The notes beneath the pieces are model-generated. The model saw nothing but the letters and a program-made list of their open reading frames with translations, did not search any database and was not told where the DNA came from. A DNA stretch of 64,000 bases, taken from the NCBI GenBank assembly GCA_963823735.1, contig CAWGMO010000001.1, positions 1,984,001-2,048,000 on the forward strand, written 5' to 3'. This document shows positions 51,129 to 60,000 of the stretch, in pieces (position 1 is the first letter of the stretch; every line of letters starts with the position of its first letter). The stretch is from Actinoallomurus sp963823735. GTDB taxonomy: Bacteria > Actinomycetota > Actinomycetes > Streptosporangiales > Streptosporangiaceae. A program made the position numbers and the translations under genes.

Positions 51129-53282
51129 GTGGGCATTGGGCTGACCGAGGAACACCAGGCGCTGGCGGCGTCCGTACGCGCCTTCACCGAACGCCATGTC
51201 ACCCCCGCCGTCGTACGGGGCGCCGACGAGGACCGGCCGCCCTTCTGGCAGGCGCTCGCCGCCCAAGGGCTACTCGGCCTGCACCTGCCCGAGAAGCTCG
51301 GCGGGCAGGGGTACTCCCTCGTCGAGCTGGCCGTCGCCGTCGAAGAGATGGGGCGCGTGCCCGCGCCGGGGCCGTACGTGCCCACCGTGCTGGCGAGCGC
51401 GGTGCTGCTCGACGCGGACTCCTCGGTGATCGCCGACCTCGCCACCGGCGTGCGTACGGGCGCGGTCGGCCTCATCCGTGGCCTGACCGGGCGCCGTGAC
51501 GGTGGTTCGCTGATCGTGGGCGGCATGTCCGGGCCGGTGCTCGGCGGCGCGTACGCCGACGTCCTCGTGCTGCCCGTCCAGACCGGCGACGGCGAGGAAT
51601 GGGTGGTGCTGGACCGGACCCAGGTGACCGTCGAGCCGCTGACCGGCCTCGATCTCATCCGGGGCGTGGCGTCGGTGTCCGTGAGCGGTGTCACGGCTGT
51701 GCCGCTGCCCGGTGTGGAGGGCGACGGCGTGCGGCGGCTCGCCGCCGTGATCCTCGGCGCCGAGGCCTGCGGCATCGCCGGGTGGGCGGTCGACACGGCC
51801 GCCGCGTACGCGCGGACCCGCGAGCAGTTCGGCCGCCCGATCGGGCAGTTCCAGGGCGTCAAGCACAGGTGCGCGCGGATGCTCGTCGAGCTGGAGCGCG
51901 CACGCGCCGCCGTCTGGGACGCCGCGTACGCCGTCACGGCCGGCGACCAGGCGGCGTACGCCACCGGGGTCGCCGCCGCGCTCGCGCCCGACATCGCGGT
52001 CACGACGGCGCAGGACTGCATTCAGGTGCACGGCGGCATCGGCTACACCCACGAGCACGACGCCCACCTGTACTACCGGCGCGCGCTGACGCTGCGCGCC
52101 CTCACCGGCAGCGCCTCGGCCTGGCGCGCGGAGGTCGCCGCGCTCGCGCTGGCCGGCGCGACGCGTGAGCGCGAGCTCGACCTGCCCGCCGAGTCCGAGC
52201 CGCTGCGCCGCGACATCCGGGCGCGGGTCGCGGAGCTGGCGGCGCTGGACGGCGCCGAGCGCGTCGCCGCGCTGGCCGCCGGCGGCTGGGTGCAGCCGCA
52301 CCTGCCCGAGCCGTGGGGGATGGCCGCGACGCCGCTGGAGCAGGTGGTCGTCCACCAGGAGCTGCGGGCGGCCGGCGTACGGCCCCCGGCGTTGATGATC
52401 GGCGCGTGGGTGGTGCCGTCCCTGGTCGCGTACGGCACTCCCGGGCAGCGGGAACGCTTCCTGCCCGCGACGCTGCGCGGCGAGATCCTGTGGTGCCAGT
52501 TGTTCAGCGAGCCGGAGGCGGGCTCGGACCTCGCCGGGCTGCGGACCCGCGCCGTACGCGCCGAGGGCGGCTGGAGGCTGTCCGGGCAGAAGATCTGGAA
52601 CTCCCTCGCGCAGCACGCCCAGTGGGGCATCTGCGTCGCGCGCACCGACCCGGACGCCCCCAAGCACGCCGGTATCACCTACTTCCTCGTCGACATGGCG
52701 GCCGAGGGCATCGACGTACGCCCGCTCAAGGACCTGACCGGCGACGAGATCTTCAACGAGGTCTTCCTCGACGAGGTGTTCGTGCCGGACGAGATGGTCG
52801 TCGGCGAGGTGAACCAGGGCTGGAAGGTGGCCCGCAGCACGCTCACGGCCGAGCGCGTCAACCTCTCGACCGGCTGGCAGCTCGGCGGCGACCTGCCACG
52901 GCTCCTGGAGCTCGTGCGCGACCTCGGCCTCGACGAGGACCCGGTCACGCGCGACGGCCTCGGCGGGATCGTCGCGGACGCCCACGTGTTCGCGCTGCTC
53001 GGGACGCGCGCGACGCTCAAGCAACTGTCCGGCGTCGACGTGGGCGCGACCGCGAACGTCGGCAAGCTCGTCGGGATGGAGCACGGCCAGCGGCTCACGG
53101 AGTTCGGCTTCGGGCTGCTCGGCGCCGACGGCGCGCTCACCGGAGGCCGCGACGACGGGCTGCGGCGGCACTGGACCAGGCTGCTGCTGGCGTCGCGGGC
53201 GATGACGATCGGCGGTGGCACCACCGAGGTCAACCTGAACGTCATCGCGGAACGCCTGCTGGGGTTGCCGCGCGATCCCTGA
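51129..53282 (+). CDS. Fused two-module acyl-CoA dehydrogenase, paralogue
   Basis: 717 residues from GTG 51129, same tandem layout as the protein at 36376. Identical or nearly identical blocks include MGIGLTEEH at the start, EQFGRPIGQFQGVKH, CIQVHGGIGYTHEHDAHLYY, WCQLFSEPEAGSDLAGLRTR, GQKIWNSLAQHAQWGICVAR and FLDEVFVPDEMVVGEV, ending in MTIGGGTTEVNLNVIAERLL. FAD enzyme of acyl-CoA oxidation. The pair flanks the first half of the glycan cluster, consistent with a segmental duplication. Confidence 0.94.
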   Translation: MGIGLTEEHQALAASVRAFTERHVTPAVVRGADEDRPPFWQALAAQGLLGLHLPEKLGGQGYSLVELAVAVEEMGRVPAPGPYVPTVLASAVLLDADSSVIADLATGVRTGAVGLIRGLTGRRDGGSLIVGGMSGPVLGGAYADVLVLPVQTGDGEEWVVLDRTQVTVEPLTGLDLIRGVASVSVSGVTAVPLPGVEGDGVRRLAAVILGAEACGIAGWAVDTAAAYARTREQFGRPIGQFQGVKHRCARMLVELERARAAVWDAAYAVTAGDQAAYATGVAAALAPDIAVTTAQDCIQVHGGIGYTHEHDAHLYYRRALTLRALTGSASAWRAEVAALALAGATRERELDLPAESEPLRRDIRARVAELAALDGAERVAALAAGGWVQPHLPEPWGMAATPLEQVVVHQELRAAGVRPPALMIGAWVVPSLVAYGTPGQRERFLPATLRGEILWCQLFSEPEAGSDLAGLRTRAVRAEGGWRLSGQKIWNSLAQHAQWGICVARTDPDAPKHAGITYFLVDMAAEGIDVRPLKDLTGDEIFNEVFLDEVFVPDEMVVGEVNQGWKVARSTLTAERVNLSTGWQLGGDLPRLLELVRDLGLDEDPVTRDGLGGIVADAHVFALLGTRATLKQLSGVDVGATANVGKLVGMEHGQRLTEFGFGLLGADGALTGGRDDGLRRHWTRLLLASRAMTIGGGTTEVNLNVIAERLLGLPRDP

Positions 53283-53319
53283 AGCCGAGATAGGCCTGTC
53301 CGGTAGCGTTCGTCCCCTT

Positions 53320-54969
53320 ATGCGACGACGGGACACGGGAATCGCGGCCGCTACCGGGCTGCTGCTCGGCCTCCTGGCGCTCGGTCCCGCGCTGGCCCCG
53401 GGGTTCGTGCTCGCCTACGACATGGTGTTCGTGCCGCATCCCGTCTTCACCGACGCGACGTTCGGGCTGACGGGCATGCTGCCGCGTCACGTGCCGAGCG
53501 ACGCCGTGGTGACGGCGCTGTCCACGCTCGCGCCGTCCGACGTCGTCCAGAAGGCGATCCTGCTGGCGATCTTCGTGATGGCGTGCGTCTCGGCGGCCGT
53601 CCTCGTACCCGGGGAACGGCTCCTGCCCCGGCTCGTCGCCGGGGTCGTCTACGCCTGGAACCCGTTCGTCGCCGAGCGCCTGCTGCTCGGCCAGTGGGCG
53701 CTGCTCCTCGGGTACGCGGCGCTGCCCTGGGTGGCGACGGCCGCCGCGCGCGGTGACCCCCGGCGGCTCGTGCTCGCCCTGGCGCCCGCCGCGGTCGGTG
53801 GCTTCGCGGCCTGGTCGATCTCCGCGCTCGTCGCCGTGACCGTCGTGGCCTTCCGCGGGCGTACCGGCACCTGGCGGCCGGCGCTCGCCGCCGCCGGCGC
53901 GCTCGTCGTGGCCGCGCTGCCGTGGCTGGTGCCCAGCCTGCTGCGAGCGTCCGTGGTGCCGGCCGACCCGGCCGGGGTCACGGCGTTCGCGGCACGCGCC
54001 GACACGCCCTTCGGCACGCTCGGCAGCCTCCTGCTCCTCGGCGGCGGCTGGAACTCCGAGACCGTGCCGCCCGGCTACGGCAGCCCGCTCACCGCGGCCG
54101 TCTGGCTGGCCGTCGTGGCCGTCGCGATCGCGGCGTACCTGTTCGGCGGCAAGGGCCGTGGCATGGGCGTGCGCGGGCTCGGGATCGCCGCCGCCGCGGG
54201 CTTCGCCGTCGCCGCGCTCGGCGTGCTCGCGCCCAGCCTGCTGCGCGCCCTGATCGACGCGTGGCCCGCCTTCGCGGTGCTGCGGGACGGCCAGCAGTAC
54301 GTCGCGCCGCTCGCGCTCGTCGTGGCGGCGGGCGCCGGCATCGCCGCCGACCGGCTGACACGCCCGGAGCTGGCGGCGCCGGCCCTGCTGATGCCGCTCG
54401 TCCTGCTGCCCGGCGCCGTGGGACGCCTGCACGCCGTGCACTACCCGGCGGACTGGGCGCGGGCACGCGCGGTCGTGGACGCCGACCCCGGCGACGTGGC
54501 CGTCCTGCCGTGGGAGTCGTACCGGAGCTACCCCTGGAACGGCGGGCGCCGCGTGCTGGACCCGCTGCCGCGCTACCTGCGCGCCCGGGTGATCGTCAAC
54601 GACGGGGTGCGGGTGGGCACGAGCGGCGGCGGGGCGATCACGCTGGCCGCCGAGGACCCGCGCGCCCGAGAGCTGGACCCGCTGGTGCGCTCGGGCGCAC
54701 CGCTGACCGGAGCCCTGGCCGCGCGGGGCGTCCGGTACGTCGCGGTGGACGCGCGGATGCCCGCCGGAAGCCTCGCCGGGGCCGACCGCGTCGTCACCGG
54801 TCCTGACCTCGCGCTCTACCGGATTCCGGGCGCGATGCCGAGCGGCGAGCGACCACCATCCGCCTGGCCTGCCTGGATTGCGGCTTTTATTACATTTGTG
54901 ACATTCATCTGGTGTTCGCTTGTACTGGTGAGTAGATTCAGCGAACGATCACTGCCGAAGGAGACATGA
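53320..54969 (+). CDS. Multi-spanning GT-C-like membrane protein
   Basis: 549 residues from ATG 53320. About ten to twelve helices; the first outer loop after helix 1 (LAPGFVLAYDMVFVPHPVFT) carries the Asp typical of GT-C glycosyltransferases. A YAWNPFVAERLLLGQWALLL helix pair and the LRDGQQYVAPLALVVAAGAG loop follow. A short soluble outer domain (VAVLPWESYRSYPWNGGR, RVLDPLPRYLRARVIVND) and a final helix end it. Probably a polyprenyl-phosphate-sugar-dependent transferase. First gene of the second glycan operon (to 57021 or further), with stop/start overlap to the DUF2613 gene. Confidence 0.82.
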   Translation: MRRRDTGIAAATGLLLGLLALGPALAPGFVLAYDMVFVPHPVFTDATFGLTGMLPRHVPSDAVVTALSTLAPSDVVQKAILLAIFVMACVSAAVLVPGERLLPRLVAGVVYAWNPFVAERLLLGQWALLLGYAALPWVATAAARGDPRRLVLALAPAAVGGFAAWSISALVAVTVVAFRGRTGTWRPALAAAGALVVAALPWLVPSLLRASVVPADPAGVTAFAARADTPFGTLGSLLLLGGGWNSETVPPGYGSPLTAAVWLAVVAVAIAAYLFGGKGRGMGVRGLGIAAAAGFAVAALGVLAPSLLRALIDAWPAFAVLRDGQQYVAPLALVVAAGAGIAADRLTRPELAAPALLMPLVLLPGAVGRLHAVHYPADWARARAVVDADPGDVAVLPWESYRSYPWNGGRRVLDPLPRYLRARVIVNDGVRVGTSGGGAITLAAEDPRARELDPLVRSGAPLTGALAARGVRYVAVDARMPAGSLAGADRVVTGPDLALYRIPGAMPSGERPPSAWPAWIAAFITFVTFIWCSLVLVSRFSERSLPKET

Positions 54970-55100
54970 TGCGGATCGCCGTCGCAGCGCTGGCCGGACT
55001 GGTACTGGCCTTCCTGACCTCATTCGGGGTCGTGCGGGTGGTCACCACCTCCGAGCAGGACCCGGTCGCCAAGCCTCTGTACAACTACGGCTCGCGGTGA
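54966..55100 (+). CDS. DUF2613-like micro-protein, single membrane anchor
   Basis: 44 residues: MMRIAVAALAGLVLAFLTSF (membrane helix), a short linker and the tail PLYNYGSR. GAAGGAGAC lies just before the ATG, and the ATGA overlap with the GT-C gene confirms coupling. The small size, one helix and YG-R ending match DUF2613, which in mycobacteria I recall sits next to aftD (Rv0236A beside Rv0236c). Here too it is in an aftD locus, so a subunit or stabiliser of the arabinosyltransferase machinery is likely. Confidence 0.75.
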   Translation: MMRIAVAALAGLVLAFLTSFGVVRVVTTSEQDPVAKPLYNYGSR

Positions 55101-55103
55101 CAG

Positions 55104-55883
55104 GTGAGCCCGGTGGGCTCGCCGCCTGAGGCGTTGCTGGACATCGTCGTTCCCGCCCGCAACGAGGCCGCGCGCCTCGAACGCGGACTGGAGACGCTGT
55201 CCGGCAGGCTTTCCGTCCTCCCGGTACGCGCCGCGATCCTCGTCGTCGACAACGGAAGCACCGACGCCACCGCCGACATCGTCCGCGCGTGGTCCGGGCC
55301 GGTGCCGGTGCGGCTGCTCCAGTGCGAGCAGCCGGGCAAAGGCGCCGCGGTGCGGGCGGGTCTGCTCGCCACGACCGCACCGTACGTCGGCTTCTGCGAC
55401 GCCGACATGGCCACCGGGCTGGCCGCCCTGGACGACGTGCTCACCCTCCTCCGCCGCGGCCGTCAGGTCGTGGTCGGCTCCCGCCGTCACCCCGACTCGA
55501 CCGTCGACGTGTACGGCCGGCCGCTCCGCCGCGTCGGCGCGCTGGCGTTCAACCGGCTCTGCCGCGGCCTCGCCGGGAACGTCTCCGACACCCAGTGCGG
55601 CTTCAAGTTCTTCCACGGCCCGATGGTGCGTGCGGCAGCCGCCGACCTGCGGACCTGCGGGTTCGCCTTCGACGTCGAGCTGCTCCTGCTCTGCCGCCGC
55701 CTCGGCGCCGACGTGGAGGAGATCCCCGTCGTGTGGCACGACATGCCGGGATCGACGTTCTCGATCAGCCGGCACGCGTACGGCTGCGTCCGTGACCTCG
55801 TGCGCATCGCCCTGATCGCAAGGCGGGACTACGGGGCCGCGCCGCAGGTGCTGCCCGTCGCCGACGAACTGCGCGCGGGATGA
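55104..55883 (+). CDS. Glycosyltransferase family 2 (polyprenyl-phosphate sugar synthase-like)
   Basis: 259 residues from GTG 55104. GT-A fold: LDIVVPARNEAARLERGLET, ILVVDNGSTDATADIV, GKGAAVRAGLL and the metal-binding VGFCDADMATG. Then VVGSRRHPDS and DTQCGFKFFHGPMVRAA, the dolichyl/polyprenyl-phosphate beta-glycosyltransferase signature. No membrane helix. Likely loads a sugar onto a polyprenyl phosphate, making donors for the GT-C enzymes in this locus. ATGA overlap with the following GT4. Confidence 0.92.
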   Translation: MSPVGSPPEALLDIVVPARNEAARLERGLETLSGRLSVLPVRAAILVVDNGSTDATADIVRAWSGPVPVRLLQCEQPGKGAAVRAGLLATTAPYVGFCDADMATGLAALDDVLTLLRRGRQVVVGSRRHPDSTVDVYGRPLRRVGALAFNRLCRGLAGNVSDTQCGFKFFHGPMVRAAAADLRTCGFAFDVELLLLCRRLGADVEEIPVVWHDMPGSTFSISRHAYGCVRDLVRIALIARRDYGAAPQVLPVADELRAG

Positions 55884-57021
55884 CGGCGGGAGCACCGCGC
55901 CGCGTGAGTACCGTGGCGGTCGTGAACTGGCGCGATCCATGGCATCCGGAGGCGGGCGGCGCCGAGCGGTACGCCTGGGAGCTGGCCCGGCGGTTCGCCG
56001 CCGAGGGCCGCCGGGTCCGGTTCGTCACCGCGCGCGCCCCGGCCAGGCCCGTCGCTCCACCGTCGAGGGCGTGGAGTTCATGCGCCTCGGCGGCCGGTTC
56101 ACCGTCTACCCGCTGGTGCTGGCCTGGACGCTCCTGCGCCGCCGGTCGTTCGGCGCCGTGCTGGACTGCCAGAACGGCATCCCGTTCTTCACCCCGTGGG
56201 TGCTGCCGCGCCGCGTGCCGGTGCTGCTCGTCGTCCACCACGTGCACGACCGGCAGTTCGGCGCGCACTTCCCGCCCTGGCTCGCGGCGTTCGGCCGCGT
56301 CCTCGAAGGGCCGGTGGCCCGCCGCGCGTACCGCCGCCACCGCAGCGTGGCCGTGTCCGCCTCGACGGTGACGGCCATGCGCGACCGCCTCGGCTGGACC
56401 GGCCCCATCGAGATCGTCCCGAACGGTGTGCTTCCCACACCGGACACTCCGGCGGCCGGCGGCGGCGAGCCCGAGCTCGTGTGCGTCAGCAGGCTCGTGC
56501 CGCACAAGCGCGCCGGGCGGCTGATCGACCTCGCCGAGCGTCTCCGCGTGCGCGTCCACCTCGTCGGGCGCGGGCCCGAGGAGGACTCCCTGCGCGCCGA
56601 GGTCGCCGCGCGCGGGCTCGACGACCTGGTCGTCCTGCACGGGTACCTGCCGGACGAGGAGAAGGCGGCCCTGGTCGCGCGTGCGCGCCTGCACCTCAGC
56701 GCCTCCAGCGGCGAGGGCTGGGGCCTCAGCGTGATGGAGGCGGCGGCCCTCGGCGTCCCGACCGTCGCGTACGACGTCGACGGGCTGCGCGACGCGGTGC
56801 GCGACGGCGAGACCGGCTGGCTCGTGCGCGACGGCGAGGAGCTGGCGGACGTCGTCGAGCGCGCCCTGAAGGAGCTCGCCGACCCTGAGCACCGGCGCCG
56901 TACGGCCGTCGCGTGCCGGGAGCGCGCGGCCGGGTTCGACTGGGACCGCAGCGCCGCGATGATGTCCGAGCTGATCGACACAGGATCGACCAACACCGCT
57001 GCGGGTCCATGGCGGCGGTGA
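55880..57021 (+). CDS. Glycosyltransferase family 4, paralogue, frameshifted near residue 52
   Basis: The first 52 codons (STVAVVNWRDPWHPEAGGAE, WELARRFAAEGRRVRFVTAR) and the remainder (STVEGVEFMRLGGRFTVYPL to the stop at 57021) are in different frames. Adding one C to the CCCC run at 56037-56040 joins them without loss. The GT-B donor half is intact (ELVCVSRLVPHKRAGRLIDL, HLSASSGEGWGLSVMEAAAL). Related to the GT4 at 41506 (NGxPFxTP, VHxxxFPP blocks). The break at a homopolymer makes a sequence error likely. It overlaps the start of the second AftD-like gene by 13 bases. Confidence 0.88.
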
Positions 57022-60000
57022 CCCACCCGGGTCCGCGTACGACCGGCGACGCCCCGTCCGCCGGATCCGACCCGTTCGACCCGAGGCTCCGCGAGCGCCT
57101 GCACGCCCTGCTGGGCTGCCTGGCGCTCGTCCTGCTCGCCACCGCGACCCGGCCCGGCCGCATCGTCGCGGACACCAAGATCGACATGGCGGTGAACCCG
57201 CTCGGCTTCCTCGGCCGCTCGCTGCACCTGTGGGACATCGAGCAGTTCGGCCAGTTGCAGAACCAGGCCTCCGGATACCTGTTCCCGATGGGCCCGTTCT
57301 ACGCGCTCGGCCACTACCTCGGCCTGCCCGTCTGGATCACCCAGCGGTTCTGGCTCGGGGCGCTGCTGTGCGTGGCGTTCCTCGGCACGCGGCGGCTCGC
57401 GACGAGCTTCGGCATCGGCACCCCGGCCGGCCGCCTGCTCGGCGCCATGGCGTACGCCCTGGGCCCGCACGCGCTGGCCTCGCTCGGCACCAACTCCTCG
57501 GAGTACCTGCCGTCGGCGCTGCTGCCGTGGATGGTGCTGCCGCTGGTCACCGCCACCTCGAAGGTCGCCGACGGGTCGCCGCGGGGGAGCGGCCGCGTAC
57601 GCGCCGCCGCACGCTCTGGGCTGGCCGTGGCCTGCTGCGGCGGCATCAATGGCACCGCCACCCTCGCCGTGCTCGTCGTGCCGTTCCTGTTCGTCCTCAC
57701 GCGCCCGCGCCGCGGCGGCGCCGCCAAGGTGCGGCTGCTGGCCTGGTGGGGCGGCGCCGTGGCGCTCGCCACCGCGTGGTGGTCGGTCCCGCTGCTCCTG
57801 CTCGGCAGGTACGCCTTCTCCTGGCTGCTCTACACCGAGAAGGCGGGCACGACCACGTCGACGACCGGCCTGGTCGATGTCCTGCGCGGGGCCGAGCGCT
57901 GGGTCGACTACCTGGTCGTGGACGGCGGCGCGTGGTGGCCGCTCGGCCACATCCTGGCGACGAGTACGGTGCCGGTCCTGTTCACCGGCGCGGTCGCCGC
58001 GGCCGGCCTCGCCGGGCTGATGCGGTCTCGCCTGCCCGAGCGGGTGTTCCTGCTGCTCACGCTGCTCGCCGGGATCACGATCATGGTCGCGGGGCACGCC
58101 GGGCCGCTCGGGCCGCTGACCCGCGACCTGATCGACGGGCCGCTCGCGCCGTTCCGGAACCTGTACAAGTTCGACGGCCTCGTACGCCTGCCGCTGGCCC
58201 TGGGCATCGCCCATCTGCTCGCGCCCGCCCGCCGGTGGCGGTCCTGGCGCGCCGTCGCGGTCTCGGCCGCCCTCGCCGGGCTCGCGGTGCCCGCGCTCAC
58301 CACCGGCCTGTCCGGCACCGGCGACTTCGGCGGCGTGCCGCAGTACTGGCGCGACGCGACGACCTGGCTCAACGCGCGCGCCGGCGAGCAGGGCGTCATC
58401 GCGGTCCCGGGCGCGCGCTTCGGCGAGTACGTCTGGGGCCGGCCGATGGACGAGATCACCCAGCCGCTGCTGAAGGCGCGCTGGGGCGAGCACCAGCTCG
58501 TCCCGGCCGGGTCGGCGGGCTTCAGCCGCATGATGGACGCCGTCGACCAGCGCATCACGAGCGGCGAGGGTTCCGCCGGGCTGAGCGAGGTGCTCGGCCG
58601 GATGGGCGTCCGGTACGTCCTCGTGCGCAACGACCTGCGCCGCGACGACCTTCGCGGTGCCTGGCCGGCCCGCGTGCACCAGGCACTGGACGACTCGCCC
58701 GGCATCCGGCGCGTCGCGTGGTTCGGCGACGTGCCGGTCGGCACGGACTTCCCCGACGACGCCGTCGGCAGCGTCGACCAGCCGTACGCGCCGGTGGAGA
58801 TCTATGAGGTCCAGGGCGCAGACGACGTCGTCAGCATGACCGGCGCGGACCAGGCGCTGCGCGTGTACGGCGCGCCGGACGCGCTGCTCACCATGGCCGA
58901 CAACGGGCTGCTGCGCGGCCGTCCCTCCTTCCTGGACGGCGACGAGCCCGCGGCGCCCGCGCAGTCCGTCGACACCGACTCCCTGCGCAAGGTCGAGCGC
59001 AACTTCGGGGAGCTGCGCGGCCAGACCTCGCCGACGATGACCGCCCCGGAGGAACAGAAGGTGCCGGGCCAGCGTCGCGACATCATCGAACCGGGCTGGG
59101 ACCGCTACTCGACCGTCGCCCGCTACACCGGGATCGCGAACGTCACCGCCTCCACGTCCACGTCGGACGTCGACTCGATCGCCCAGCTCGACGACCCGTC
59201 GAGCCTGCCGTTCGCGGCGGTGGACGGCAACCCCTGGACCCGGTGGGAGAGCGGCGGCTGGAACGGCCCGCTCGGGCAGTGGCTCCGTGTCGACCTCCGC
59301 CGCCCGCTCGCGCCCGGGACCATCACGGCGTCGTTCGCGCAGGACCCGGCGCTGGGGCCGCCGCCCAGCCGCGTCGCGGTCGAGACCGAGCGTGGCCGCG
59401 TGGTGCAGAACGTCGCGCGCACGGCCGCCGCGCAACACCTGCGCGCACCGCCGGGCACGACGAGCTGGCTGCGGATCCGGATCCTCGGCCTCACCGCGAA
59501 ACCGGCCGCGCACTCCTACGCGCGCGTCGCGATCCCCGAGCTGCGCGTCGCCGGAGTGAGCGCGGCACGCCACTACGTGCTGCCGCCGTCCACGGCGGGC
59601 GGCGCGATCGTCATGTCGCGCGCGGCCGGCCGGATGCCGGGGTGCATGCGGGGCTCGGTGCGCTGGGTGTGCTCGCCGGCGCTGCGACGCGAGGACGAGG
59701 AGCCGTACGGCTTCGACCGCGTCTTCACCGCACCCGCCGGCGCGACCGCCGCCCTGTCCGGCACCGCGGCGCTGACCGACACGTCGCTGATCGCCCGCTA
59801 CACCGCCACCGACCCCCGGGTGAAGGCCACCGCCAGCTCGGTCGCGACGTCGGAGCCCGCCGGCATGCCGCGCTCGGCCTTCGACACCGACCCGGCGACG
59901 ACCTGGGTCCCGGCCTTCGGCGACCGCGCGCCCTGGCTGTCGCTGTCGTGGGGCCGTGCCGTGAACGTCTCCCACGTGACCGTACGGCGGCCGTCCGGGT

